A program made the position numbers and the translations under genes. Source: an uncultured Clostridia bacterium (GTDB lineage Bacteria > Bacillota > Clostridia > Christensenellales > Pumilibacteraceae). Taken from it: a stretch of 52,852 nt of DNA. This document shows, in pieces, positions 32,701-39,692 of the stretch (position 1 is its first letter; each line of letters starts with the position of its first letter). The notes beneath the pieces are model-generated. The model was given only the letters and a program-made list of their open reading frames with translations, did not search any database and had not been told where the DNA came from. The DNA lies in assembly GCA_934229275.1 (NCBI GenBank), contig CAKQDN010000010.1, positions 1 through 52,852 of the forward strand, written 5' to 3'.

Positions 32701-33988
32701 CGAAAACGACCGTATCGTCGCACAGTTCCGGAGTGCCGATAACGGAAACTTCACCGTTCGCGTCGAACAAGGCTTCAAAGGCACCGTTTCGTTCTCGCTC
32801 GACGGCTACGCTATGCTCGGCGGAAAGATCACCGGCGTAAGTGCGGAAAATCTCCGACTCGAATTCGTCAAGAGCAATCTCGGTGGCAGCATCGCCTTCG
32901 ATAACAATACGGTAACCACCGTGAGCGGCGGAAATGTTCGCATGAACGAACAAGGATTGGTGTTCGAATACGAATCCGATAATTCCGCAAAAGGCAATCT
33001 TGTAATAAACAACGCAAACGACTATAAGGGCGACTTCTCGCTGGCGTTCACTTACAACCGCTTCTCTGCCGGCACCAAGCAGGAAGACAAAGATCCCAGC
33101 GTGGGCATACGATTCTTCCAGGGCGGCGCTGCTTCTCTCGAATGTATGTTTATCGGAAACGGCTATCGTATCTATCACGATTACGATAACGGATTTGCTT
33201 CCCGCGACGAAAAGAGAGGCTCGACCATAAGCCCCGTCAATATGACGAACATCGCGAATATGCCGTATGACTTCAAGATTATCAAAACCGGCTCCATCGT
33301 TCATATGTTCGCAAAACAACACTCGCAGGCAAATTATTCGCACGTTTACTCGTTCGATCTCTACAAATTCATGAACAGCACCGAACTCGGCTTCACTATC
33401 GGCTGGTTCTCGTTCGGATACCAGAATATGGTCATCTCCGACGTTCAACTCGGCGAAGTCACCGCTTCCGATCTGTCCATGGTTGCAAGTGAACCGACTA
33501 TCGTCAAAAACGAAGGCGGCAGCGTGCAAATCGAAGGCTTGTCCGACAACAAAGCAGTGGTCGGTAAAACCTACAAGTTCAGCGTCACGCCCGACAGCGG
33601 CATGCGCGTCGGCTCCGTCAAGGTAAACGGCAAAGAACTGCTCTCCGCTAAAACCGACGAGAAAGTAACGTTCTCCTTCGTTGCCGAAACGAGCAACAAA
33701 ATCGAAGTCGTTTTCGAAAAAATAGTGTTCAAAGTAACGCAGAAAGCGGACAGAATGCAAACCGAAGGCGCTAAATACATCAAAGCCGTGCAGAACGGCG
33801 TTGAAAAAACGCTTAAACTGGTAAGCAACGAAGCAGAACTCACCGAGGGCACCGCATATATCGATGCTTCCCGTAACGTAATGCTGTATCTGTCCGAAGG
33901 CGAATGGACGTTGTCTTTCTACCGCGACGAGGCTTGCACGACTAAGTGCGGCGGCGACCTTAAAGTCACCGTTGTAAAAAACAACTAA
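29732..33988 (+). CDS. Very large multi-domain carbohydrate-binding-type lipoprotein
   Basis: 1418 residues. Lipobox VVAC with cysteine 24. A CBM9-like domain (about 40-240) starts VVIDGILDDDLW and includes VEFFIPWEELG. Three beta-sandwich modules resembling LamG/concanavalin folds follow (about 255-425, 650-860, 1050-1246), interspersed with repeat domains: FKPGYTMDEEKF near 475, a carboxypeptidase-regulatory-like fold (about 968-1043), and a bacterial repeat with VTPDSGMRVGSVKVNGKEL near 1284. No catalytic motif is recognised, so I see a scaffold or binding role. ATG 29732 has AGGAG at 29719-29723; a GTG at 29723 is less likely. It lies 12 bp after the GH43-like gene and is probably its partner in glycan capture. 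Domain boundaries are approximate. Confidence 0.7.
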   Translation: MKKLLKILLITAVALTLALCVVACSKEPTKEVIDVIDGDAGKFEENIGTAYGAKPDLDNVVIDGILDDDLWKGKKWYTQYESTHKVKFQVTGTMSPKGMYVAATCNDNFIYWNGYNYFFSNSNFSFNFYAGNYTYIAADANNTRVTHKYLNLRSRIGGRYNIPGEGGGLTVEFFIPWEELGIDVSKGLPESVKILPLYNFASNPDTETEPLYPTFVKTTGDSGQVPRFGVNGYLDGDEENAIVGSHKGGRGRTSGWTVENSGTEQETATSSMTATSNFAQAAFFRDLTSSTFRITTKIKVKEAGKDARVGVMIYSDDVKYRAFALNLSSDNFKSGKMTEYNLRGYTNYPNRITEITDCVKLPLDTPTDEIEISVYNKSGKVYYIVNGKYAYSEEASYAGLNAYAGFYTFNATAQYSNYSFYDYETEAEFDKDMAKYAYLVNIRTEGKDVTVSTDQLAVSREKDNSLIITTTFKPGYTMDEEKFEYVIGAKTESLDELFKKEAKGGELVLKNITGNIEIRAKARQFTDEENASNVSLKYNVKNSQTKEVLRQANVVVYGDHPYSRYTERFIGAVGGEMSVRPGEAWKYEVTSSGYRGSKGELLGGAKVNENLSEPADMFITNSIIGGIAESVLDAEGKPKTSLTASSNPGTMWDLSRESENKAVFQTSTNDRDVVYFSGRTVSDFQVAYVEIINRTDPASFSSFENDPAAGFIIKAASEESFMGLRKTGLRLKRERNNWTAGTYTDTNNVCQWDGYLGNTDRDNGGRFLNAYSGKGTVDRIPWEGKEYTNSFLMIRRGPYLYFYACDGAANVGTDAKNFGKLKLVGEFYNDLIPSYAAVGLTCTVAYNLRMDFENYWILTDENASKFIINADLDLVTPFQMTEGKKLVTLGGDALIGYDDKADTFNGSIIKDGELTLQARSISNGKMIKVTFNDGSVKYLPDTKTVLKCTPKAVNGKITATAEEVDPIVVKGTIKFPDNVPSRAVPGEVRDENDRIVAQFRSADNGNFTVRVEQGFKGTVSFSLDGYAMLGGKITGVSAENLRLEFVKSNLGGSIAFDNNTVTTVSGGNVRMNEQGLVFEYESDNSAKGNLVINNANDYKGDFSLAFTYNRFSAGTKQEDKDPSVGIRFFQGGAASLECMFIGNGYRIYHDYDNGFASRDEKRGSTISPVNMTNIANMPYDFKIIKTGSIVHMFAKQHSQANYSHVYSFDLYKFMNSTELGFTIGWFSFGYQNMVISDVQLGEVTASDLSMVASEPTIVKNEGGSVQIEGLSDNKAVVGKTYKFSVTPDSGMRVGSVKVNGKELLSAKTDEKVTFSFVAETSNKIEVVFEKIVFKVTQKADRMQTEGAKYIKAVQNGVEKTLKLVSNEAELTEGTAYIDASRNVMLYLSEGEWTLSFYRDEACTTKCGGDLKVTVVKNN

Positions 33989-34002
33989 TCACGATTGACT
34001 GA

Positions 34003-34114
34003 ACCTTCCCCTTGTATGACGTTTTGCCTGTTCCGGGCGCGGCTCGGGCTTCCCTTCCGAATAAGAAGGGAAGCGGCAAAGCGTTCTTTTCCCCGAAACG
34101 TGACAAGGAAAGGT
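34003..34114 (+). other. Long imperfect inverted repeat after the 1418-residue gene
   Basis: ACCTTCCCCTTGT (34003 on) is roughly complementary to ACAAGGAAAGGT (ending 34114), with ACGTTT/AAACGT inside and a perfect inner hairpin GCTTCCCTTC/GAAGGGAAGC (34048-34057/34065-34074). A structured 3' end is expected in the RNA. No gene lies in 33989-34300. Confidence 0.6.
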
Positions 34115-34127
34115 GTAAGCGAATATT

Positions 34128-34170
34128 AAAAAAATCGTTCTTCCCGTAAAAAAGGTAAGAGCGATTTTTT
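34128..34170 (+). terminator. Intrinsic terminator of the lipoprotein operon
   Basis: AAAAAATCG ... TCTT pairs with AAGA ... CGATTTTTT (arms about 34128-34143 and 34157-34170), with T run. Bases 34181-34190 repeat GCGATTTTTT. Confidence 0.8.
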
Positions 34171-34242
34171 GTTTTCTCGAGCGATTTTTTAGAGGTTCGG
34201 AAGTTTGGCGGCGTTCGGGAAAGGGGAGCAGCGCCGATTTTC

Positions 34243-34272
34243 TTGACATAACGGCGGATAATGTGGTACAAT
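34243..34272 (+). promoter_or_regulatory. Promoter of purB
   Basis: TTGACA at 34243-34248, an 18-bp spacer and TACAAT at 34267-34272. Confidence 0.8.
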
Positions 34273-34300
34273 AAACGAAGAAGAATATCGGAGGAATATT

Positions 34301-35734
34301 ATGGAAGACAAAAGCGCGTATAAATCGCCGTTTTCCGCGAGATACGCAAGCCGCGAAATGCAGCGCGTATTCTCGGAGGACTTTAAGTTTACAACCTGGC
34401 GCAAACTGTGGTTATCGCTTGCAAAAGCCGAGCAAAAACTCGGACTTGACATCACCGACGAGCAGATCGCCGAACTTGCCGCTCACACCGACGACATAAA
34501 CTACGACGTTGCCGAGGCTCGCGAAAAAGAGTGCCGCCACGACGTCATGAGCCATGTGTACGCGTACGGAAAGCAGTGTCCTTCCGCCGAAAAGATAATT
34601 CATCTCGGCGCGACTTCGTGCTACGTCGGCGACAATACCGACGTCATAATTCTGCGCGAAGCAAGCAAGATAATCATGACCAAACTCATGAAAGTCGTGT
34701 CCAATCTTGCCGATTTTGCCGATAAATATAAAAGTCTTCCGTGCCTTGCGTATACGCATCTGCAACCGGCTCAGCCCACCACCGTCGGCAAACGCGCGAC
34801 GTTGTGGATAAACGAACTGATTATCGACGCGCAGAACCTCGAATTCCAACTTAAAAACCTTAAAATGCTGGGACAGAAAGGCACCACCGGCACGCAGGCA
34901 AGTTTCATGGATCTGTTCGAAGGCGACGAGCAGAAGGTAAAAACGCTCGAAAAACTCATCGCAGCCGACTTCGGATTCGACGAATGCGTTCCCGTTTCCG
35001 GTCAGACCTATTCGAGAAAAACCGACGCGTATTTCCTGTCCGTGCTGTCGGGAATAGCGCAGAGCGCGTATAAATTCTCCAACGACCTGCGCCTGTTGCA
35101 GTCGTTCGAGGAGGTGGAAGAGCCGTTCGAAAGCAAGCAAATCGGCTCGTCCGCAATGCCCTACAAGCGCAATCCCATGCGTAGCGAACGCATTTCCGCA
35201 CTTTGCAAATACGTTATCTGCGACTCTATCAATCCCGCTCTCACCGCCGGCACGCAGTGGTTCGAACGCACGCTCGACGACTCGGCAAACAAGCGTATTT
35301 CGGTCGCCGAAGCCTTCCTCGCGGTGGACGGAATACTTAATCTTTATATCAATATAAGCGGCGGACTGGTCGTCTACGAAAACGTCATCCGCAAAAGACT
35401 GGCGGAAAAACTGCCCTTTATGGCAACCGAAAACATAATGATGGAAGTGGTAAAACGCGGCGGCGACAGACAGGATCTGCACGAAAAACTGCGCGTTTAT
35501 TCGCAGGCTGCCGCAACCGAAGTCAAGATGTTCGGCAAAAAGAACGACCTTGTCGACAGAATCGCTTCCGACCCTGCTTTCGGCTTGACGAAAGAGGAAA
35601 TAGAGGCGCAGTTAAAGCCCGAAAACTTTATCGGTCGCAGCGTTTCGCAGGTCAGCGAGTTTCTCGGCGACGTCGTGCGCCCGATGCTCTCGAAGTACGA
35701 CCTTAGCGGCGTAAAAGCGGAAATAACCGTATGA
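34301..35734 (+). CDS. purB: Adenylosuccinate lyase
   Basis: 477 residues. It catalyses two fumarate-releasing steps in purine synthesis (SAICAR and adenylosuccinate cleavage). Superfamily motifs: HDVMSHVYAYG near 79, GATSCYVGDNTD near 103, YTHLQPAQPTTVGKR near 149-163, and the signature loop GSSAMPYKRNPMRSE near 287-301. Length and motif form match the longer, eukaryote-like PurB type. GGAGG is 7 bp before ATG 34301. The stop overlaps the next gene (ATGA). Confidence 0.97.
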   Translation: MEDKSAYKSPFSARYASREMQRVFSEDFKFTTWRKLWLSLAKAEQKLGLDITDEQIAELAAHTDDINYDVAEAREKECRHDVMSHVYAYGKQCPSAEKIIHLGATSCYVGDNTDVIILREASKIIMTKLMKVVSNLADFADKYKSLPCLAYTHLQPAQPTTVGKRATLWINELIIDAQNLEFQLKNLKMLGQKGTTGTQASFMDLFEGDEQKVKTLEKLIAADFGFDECVPVSGQTYSRKTDAYFLSVLSGIAQSAYKFSNDLRLLQSFEEVEEPFESKQIGSSAMPYKRNPMRSERISALCKYVICDSINPALTAGTQWFERTLDDSANKRISVAEAFLAVDGILNLYINISGGLVVYENVIRKRLAEKLPFMATENIMMEVVKRGGDRQDLHEKLRVYSQAAATEVKMFGKKNDLVDRIASDPAFGLTKEEIEAQLKPENFIGRSVSQVSEFLGDVVRPMLSKYDLSGVKAEITV

Positions 35735-36402
35735 CAGGCCGCGTAAAAAGTCTTATTCTCGCCGCAGCCGACCCCGATTATCGCGATTTTACCGTAAAAC
35801 TGACGCCCTCGCTGAACCCGAAAACGGTCGTGGGAGTGCGAACGCCTGAACTTCGCAAAATAGCGGCGTCGCTATCGAGCGAAGAGGCTTCGGCTTTTAT
35901 GAAAAGTCTGCCGCACGAACTGTACGAGGAAAACAACGTTCACGGCTATTTGATCGAAAAAATCAAGGACTACGACGCCTGTATATCCGCGCTCGACGAG
36001 TTTTTGCCGTATGTGGACAATTGGGCAACCTGCGATACCTGCACGCCGAAAGTGCTGAAAAAGCAGCCCTTGCACACGAAAGAGAAGGCGTACGAGTGGA
36101 TCGCGGACGGCAGAACGTATATCGTTCGCTACGGAATAAAAACGCTGATGACTTTTTTTCAGGACGATCTGTTTCTGCCCGAGTACGCCGATAAAGTCGC
36201 TTCGGTAAAAAGCGACGAATACTACGTCAATATGATGATCGCCTGGTACTTTGCCACGCTGCTCGCAAAACAGCCCGACTGCGCCGTGAAATACCTCGAA
36301 AACCGCTCGCTTTCGCCCGACGTGCATAAAAAAACCGTACGCAAGGCAATCGAAAGTTTCCGCGTTTCCGCGCAATTGAAGGCATATCTCCGCACTCTGT
36401 AA
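35731..36402 (+). CDS. AlkD-like DNA alkylation repair protein (HEAT-like repeats)
   Basis: 223 residues, almost all helical. The pattern VGVRTPELRKIA near 35-46, FLPYVDNWATCDTC near 90-103, and RYGIKTLMTFF near 131 matches the HEAT-repeat DNA alkylation repair family, related to the AlkD glycosylase. An aspartate and tryptophans in VDNWATCD align with residues important in AlkD. It is coupled to purB by an ATGA overlap. The enzymatic activity is inferred. Confidence 0.85.
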   Translation: MTGRVKSLILAAADPDYRDFTVKLTPSLNPKTVVGVRTPELRKIAASLSSEEASAFMKSLPHELYEENNVHGYLIEKIKDYDACISALDEFLPYVDNWATCDTCTPKVLKKQPLHTKEKAYEWIADGRTYIVRYGIKTLMTFFQDDLFLPEYADKVASVKSDEYYVNMMIAWYFATLLAKQPDCAVKYLENRSLSPDVHKKTVRKAIESFRVSAQLKAYLRTL

Positions 36403-36417
36403 ATTAAACCAACCGAC

Positions 36418-36446
36418 AAAAGACGAAGCATTATTCGTCTTTTTTA
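36418..36446 (+). terminator. Intrinsic terminator of purB-alkD
   Basis: AAAAGACGAA (36418-36427) pairs with TTCGTCTTTT (36434-36443) around a 6-nt loop, then T. Confidence 0.9.
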
Positions 36447-36476
36447 ATTATTTTTTTGCAATATACAATATATTAG

Positions 36477-36505
36477 TTGACAATATGACAATTATATGAT
36501 ATAAC
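36477..36505 (+). promoter_or_regulatory. Promoter of the small lipoprotein gene
   Basis: TTGACA at 36477-36482, a 17-bp spacer and TATAAC at 36500-36505, in a notably AT-rich stretch. Confidence 0.8.
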
Positions 36506-36536
36506 GATATATGTAAATCAGCATGGGAGTACAGTT

Positions 36537-36953
36537 ATGAAGAGAAAGTCGGCGATTGTTTTATCTGTTTTAACGGTTTTTATTCTGGCATTTTCGTTTG
36601 TCGGGTGCAATAAAAAAGCGGATTTGAAAAAGCGAGCCTATACGAGGTGGGGAGTGGTTATTCCCGCAAGCGCAACCGAAGTGTTCAATTATTACAGCGG
36701 AGGAATAGATACAGGCTCTTTCGGAGTGTTCGAAACCGAACGCGACGATATAGAATTCGAAATGCAACCTGTGGACGAAGCGTATAAAAACAGATTTTTG
36801 CGTACTTTCGGCGTATATTCTAAAAAAACCGATATCCGCATAAATTGGGAGCATGAGTTGTTAGGATTTTATAAATCGGACAGAAATGAGACACTGTTCT
36901 GCGTGTTCGACGCAGACGAAAACCTGCTGTATGTAATGGACACCGATATCTGA
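36537..36953 (+). CDS. Small lipoprotein of unknown function
   Basis: 138 residues. Signal peptide with lipobox FVGC, lipid cysteine near 24. The mature part (RWGVVIPASATEVFNYYSGG near 38-56, then FLRTFGVY and ETLFCVFDADENLLYVMD) looks like a compact beta-rich domain but matches no family I recognise. GGGAGT lies 7-8 bp upstream of ATG 36537. The gene has its own promoter and terminator and is more AT-rich than its neighbours, which may indicate recent arrival. Confidence 0.8.
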   Translation: MKRKSAIVLSVLTVFILAFSFVGCNKKADLKKRAYTRWGVVIPASATEVFNYYSGGIDTGSFGVFETERDDIEFEMQPVDEAYKNRFLRTFGVYSKKTDIRINWEHELLGFYKSDRNETLFCVFDADENLLYVMDTDI

Positions 36954-36972
36954 CGACATAAAAAGCATAATA

Positions 36973-37012
36973 AAAACAAGCGTTCCGTTTAAGCGAAGCG
37001 CTTGTTTTTTTT
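36973..37012. terminator. Terminator between convergent genes
   Basis: AAAACAAGCG (36973-36982) pairs with CGCTTGTTTT (36999-37008) followed by T. The A run on the left makes it usable from both strands, for the lipoprotein (+) and the leucine-rich-repeat gene (-). Confidence 0.85.
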
Positions 37013-37041
37013 GTCGAGTTTGAAAATCGTTTAATGAATAT

Positions 37042-38175
37042 TTACTTTGCCACGGGGAAACCGTCGGGGAACACTTCTGCGATGTCGTATTCCTGCAAAA
37101 CGTTGTACTGTCCGCCCTGCGAATTTACGCTGTTTACGACGCATCTGTACCAGGATCCGTCCCCGTCGCGCAGATTCGAATAGTAGGACATCGAGCCGGT
37201 CGGAATATAGATTCTGAAGCCGAGGTCGGGGCGGTTCCAGGTGTAGCCGAAAGCGTTGGTGCCGATGTCGCCCTCGGGCGATTCGTAGTAGATCGCGGTG
37301 CAACCGGACAATCCGGGGCTGCCGGGTTCGCCGGGGTTAGCGACCGAGTCGTCCCACGCGAGTTTCATAAACGTGTATTCGCCTAAAATGACGTTGGAAG
37401 GAAGGTAAACCTTGGTAAGAGCCGACTGCGCGAACGCATACGCGCCCAGTTTAAGCGATTCGTTGCGAGGAAAGAGAATTTCCGTAAGCGACGAACAACT
37501 TGAGAAAGCGTAGGTGTCGATTGCGGTAAGCGATGCGGGAAGGGAAACGTTTTGCAGTTCCTTGCACGCATAAAACGCATACGCTCCGATTTTTTTGATG
37601 CCTTCGGGAATGGTTATTGCCCGGATATTCGTGCCCGAAAAGACGTACGACGCTATCATTTTAAGGCTCGCCGGGAGCGTGACGTTCGTTAGAGCCGTGC
37701 ATCCCTCGAACGCGTATTCTTCGATTCCGCGAATACCGTCGGTGAGAGTTATCGACTGCAAATTGGTGCAATTGCGGAACGCATTCGCTTTGAGATAGAC
37801 CATGGTGTCGGGGAACGTGACGCTCGTCAGTGCCGTGCATCCGTTGAACGCGTTTTCGCCTATCGTGTTGATGCCGTGCCCGATCGTTATTTCTTTAAGC
37901 GTCCGCGAATCCTTGAACGCAGACGGGTTGACGGCGGTAACTTTGTAGCCGTAAATTTCGCCGGGGACGGAAAGTTTCTGCTGTTCGCGACCTTTTTCCG
38001 TCGGAGAAACGGTGTAGGTAGCGGACGTGCTTGCCACGGCGTTTTTCGTGAACACGAAATAGTCGGTCGTGAATTTCTCCTGCGCTTCCGGTTGCGGCTC
38101 CGAACAGCCCGCAAACGCGAAACACAGCGCAAGCGCCGCAATAACCGTAATCAGCATTGTAACGAGTTTTTTCAT
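37042..38175 (-). CDS. Lipoprotein with BspA-type leucine-rich repeats
   Basis: 377 residues. Lipobox FAGC with cysteine near 24. From about 70 to 290 there are at least seven BspA-like (LRR_5) repeats of about 23 residues of the form AF..CT.L..V.LP..L..I...AF (GENAFNGCTALTSVTFPD, then EEYAFEGCTALTNVTLPA). The C-terminus (about 300-377) is non-repetitive. BspA-type proteins are surface proteins often tied to adhesion or host contact. GGAGG lies upstream on the minus strand. It begins 46 bp after the argD stop and may be read from the argD promoter. Confidence 0.9.
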   Translation of the reverse strand: MKKLVTMLITVIAALALCFAFAGCSEPQPEAQEKFTTDYFVFTKNAVASTSATYTVSPTEKGREQQKLSVPGEIYGYKVTAVNPSAFKDSRTLKEITIGHGINTIGENAFNGCTALTSVTFPDTMVYLKANAFRNCTNLQSITLTDGIRGIEEYAFEGCTALTNVTLPASLKMIASYVFSGTNIRAITIPEGIKKIGAYAFYACKELQNVSLPASLTAIDTYAFSSCSSLTEILFPRNESLKLGAYAFAQSALTKVYLPSNVILGEYTFMKLAWDDSVANPGEPGSPGLSGCTAIYYESPEGDIGTNAFGYTWNRPDLGFRIYIPTGSMSYYSNLRDGDGSWYRCVVNSVNSQGGQYNVLQEYDIAEVFPDGFPVAK

Positions 38176-38221
38176 TATTATCCTCCTTGCGACGTGCCTT
38201 AAAGCGGCGCCGTTTTAGTAA

Positions 38222-39478
38222 CTAAACGTTGGTGTTCGCGAATATTTCGTCAAGTCCTTCGCACAGCATGTCGATCTGCTCTTTTTCGATGGTGTAGGGC
38301 GGCAGAAAGCGCAGGAAATTTTTCCTCGTGCAGTTGATTAAAACGCCCTTTTGCAGCATCATCGAAGCGACGTAGTTGCCGTTTACGTCGGGCGAAAGTT
38401 GCATGCCCTGCAACAAGCCCGTTCCGCATATGTCGGTGACGAAATTGTACTTGTCGAAGTGTGAAAGTCTGCCTTTTAAATACTCTCCTTTTTCGGCGAC
38501 CTGTTCGAGCAGCCCGTTTTTAAGCGCGTCGATGACCGTAGTCGCGGCAACGCAGGCAAGTTGATTGCCCGAAAGCGTCGAGCCGTGATCGCCCGTTTCG
38601 AACGCGTGCGCCACTTCACCGCGAGCCAGCACCGCGCTTATCGGCAGTCCGCCGCCCATGCCCTTCCCGAGCGTTACGATGTCGGGTTGCAGTCCGTGGT
38701 GTTCGAAGGCGAACATTTTGCCTGTTCTGCCCATACCGGTCTGCACTTCGTCGAGAATAAACAGTATGCCGCGGCTTCTGCACAGCGCGTAGGCGTTTAC
38801 GAGATAGTCGTACGTCGCAGGATTTATGACGCTGCGGCTCTGAATGGTTTCGAGCATGACCGCGCCGATGTCGTCGCGACTGCACAGCATCTCTTTAAGC
38901 GCGGCAAAATCGTTGTACGGTACGTGGAAAAAGCCTTCGGGCAGCGGTTCGTAGGTGGAGTAGTGACTCTTTTGCCCCGTCGCCGTCAGCGCGCCCATGG
39001 TTCTGCCGTGAAACGAGCCGAGCGCCGTGACGAAGCACGGTTTGTTCAGTCCTTTCAGTTTGTAGTACTTGCGCACCAGTTTTATCGCGCACTCGTTTGC
39101 TTCCGCGCCCGAATTTGCCAGAAACATTTTGTCGAATATCGTGCCGTCCAGAAACTTTTCGCACAGGATAGCCTGCTCGCGGTTATAATAAAGATTGGAC
39201 GAATGAATAAGCCGCTTTGCCTGCTCGCATACCGCCGCAGTGAGAGCCGGGTGGTTGTATCCGAGCGTGTTCACGCCCAGTCCCGAAACGAAATCGACGT
39301 ATTTTTTGCCGTTTATGTCGGTTAAAACGTTTCCGTCGCCGCTTATAAAGCACAGATTCTGACGATTGAAAACGTTCATGTAGTTTTTTGCGTTCAGTTT
39401 TTTAATTGTTTCGAAGTCGGGGGATCTTTCGGCTGCTCCGAGCGCCGAAACCGCGCCCTTTTCCGCGTTTTTGCTCAT
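38222..39478 (-). CDS. argD: Acetylornithine aminotransferase-like class III PLP enzyme
   Basis: 418 residues. It resembles the arginine-pathway aminotransferase converting N-acetylglutamate semialdehyde to acetylornithine. Motifs: GLGVNTLGYNHP near 66, NSGAEANECAIKLVRK near 120, GSFHGRTMGALTATG near 153, the PLP-contacting LDEVQTGMGRTG near 242, and the PLP lysine in TLGKGMGGGLP near 270. The usual EPIQGEGGV segment is LETIQSRSV here, so the substrate side may differ. No other arginine gene is nearby. The symbol is a best match rather than proof. Confidence 0.82.
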   Translation of the reverse strand: MSKNAEKGAVSALGAAERSPDFETIKKLNAKNYMNVFNRQNLCFISGDGNVLTDINGKKYVDFVSGLGVNTLGYNHPALTAAVCEQAKRLIHSSNLYYNREQAILCEKFLDGTIFDKMFLANSGAEANECAIKLVRKYYKLKGLNKPCFVTALGSFHGRTMGALTATGQKSHYSTYEPLPEGFFHVPYNDFAALKEMLCSRDDIGAVMLETIQSRSVINPATYDYLVNAYALCRSRGILFILDEVQTGMGRTGKMFAFEHHGLQPDIVTLGKGMGGGLPISAVLARGEVAHAFETGDHGSTLSGNQLACVAATTVIDALKNGLLEQVAEKGEYLKGRLSHFDKYNFVTDICGTGLLQGMQLSPDVNGNYVASMMLQKGVLINCTRKNFLRFLPPYTIEKEQIDMLCEGLDEIFANTNV

Positions 39479-39518
39479 CGTTACGATTCCCTTTTGAAGT
39501 TATTTTCTTGACACAATC

Positions 39519-39547
39519 ATTATACACTATTTCTACGAGTTTGTCAA
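39519..39547 (-). promoter_or_regulatory. Promoter of argD (minus strand, perfect consensus)
   Basis: On the minus strand TTGACA (39547-39542), a 17-bp spacer and TATAAT (39524-39519), about 40 bp before the argD start. Confidence 0.88.
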
Positions 39548-39626
39548 TATGCCGCCGTAATTTGTTTTCCCGAATAAAATTGTACATTATGCACAAAAAA
39601 TTACTTAAAAACCGTGCGTTTTTTTC

Positions 39627-39655
39627 TTGCATATTTTCGAAAAATAGTTTATACT
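39627..39655 (+). promoter_or_regulatory. Promoter of the sugar ABC ATPase
   Basis: TTGCAT at 39627-39632, a 17-bp spacer and TATACT at 39650-39655. It is divergent from the argD promoter. Confidence 0.75.
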
Positions 39656-39692
39656 ATTGGTAAAGCAAGAAAATAAGCATAAGGAGAAAATT

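Noticed and set aside
32033..33760. 575-codon reverse frame opposite the large lipoprotein gene
   Set aside because: Same codon-bias shadow; no start signal and no recognisable protein features.
39657..39692. Upstream in-frame start for the ABC ATPase
   Set aside because: It lies next to the -10 box and upstream of the AAGGAG ribosome site; family members begin at SLSLRHI.
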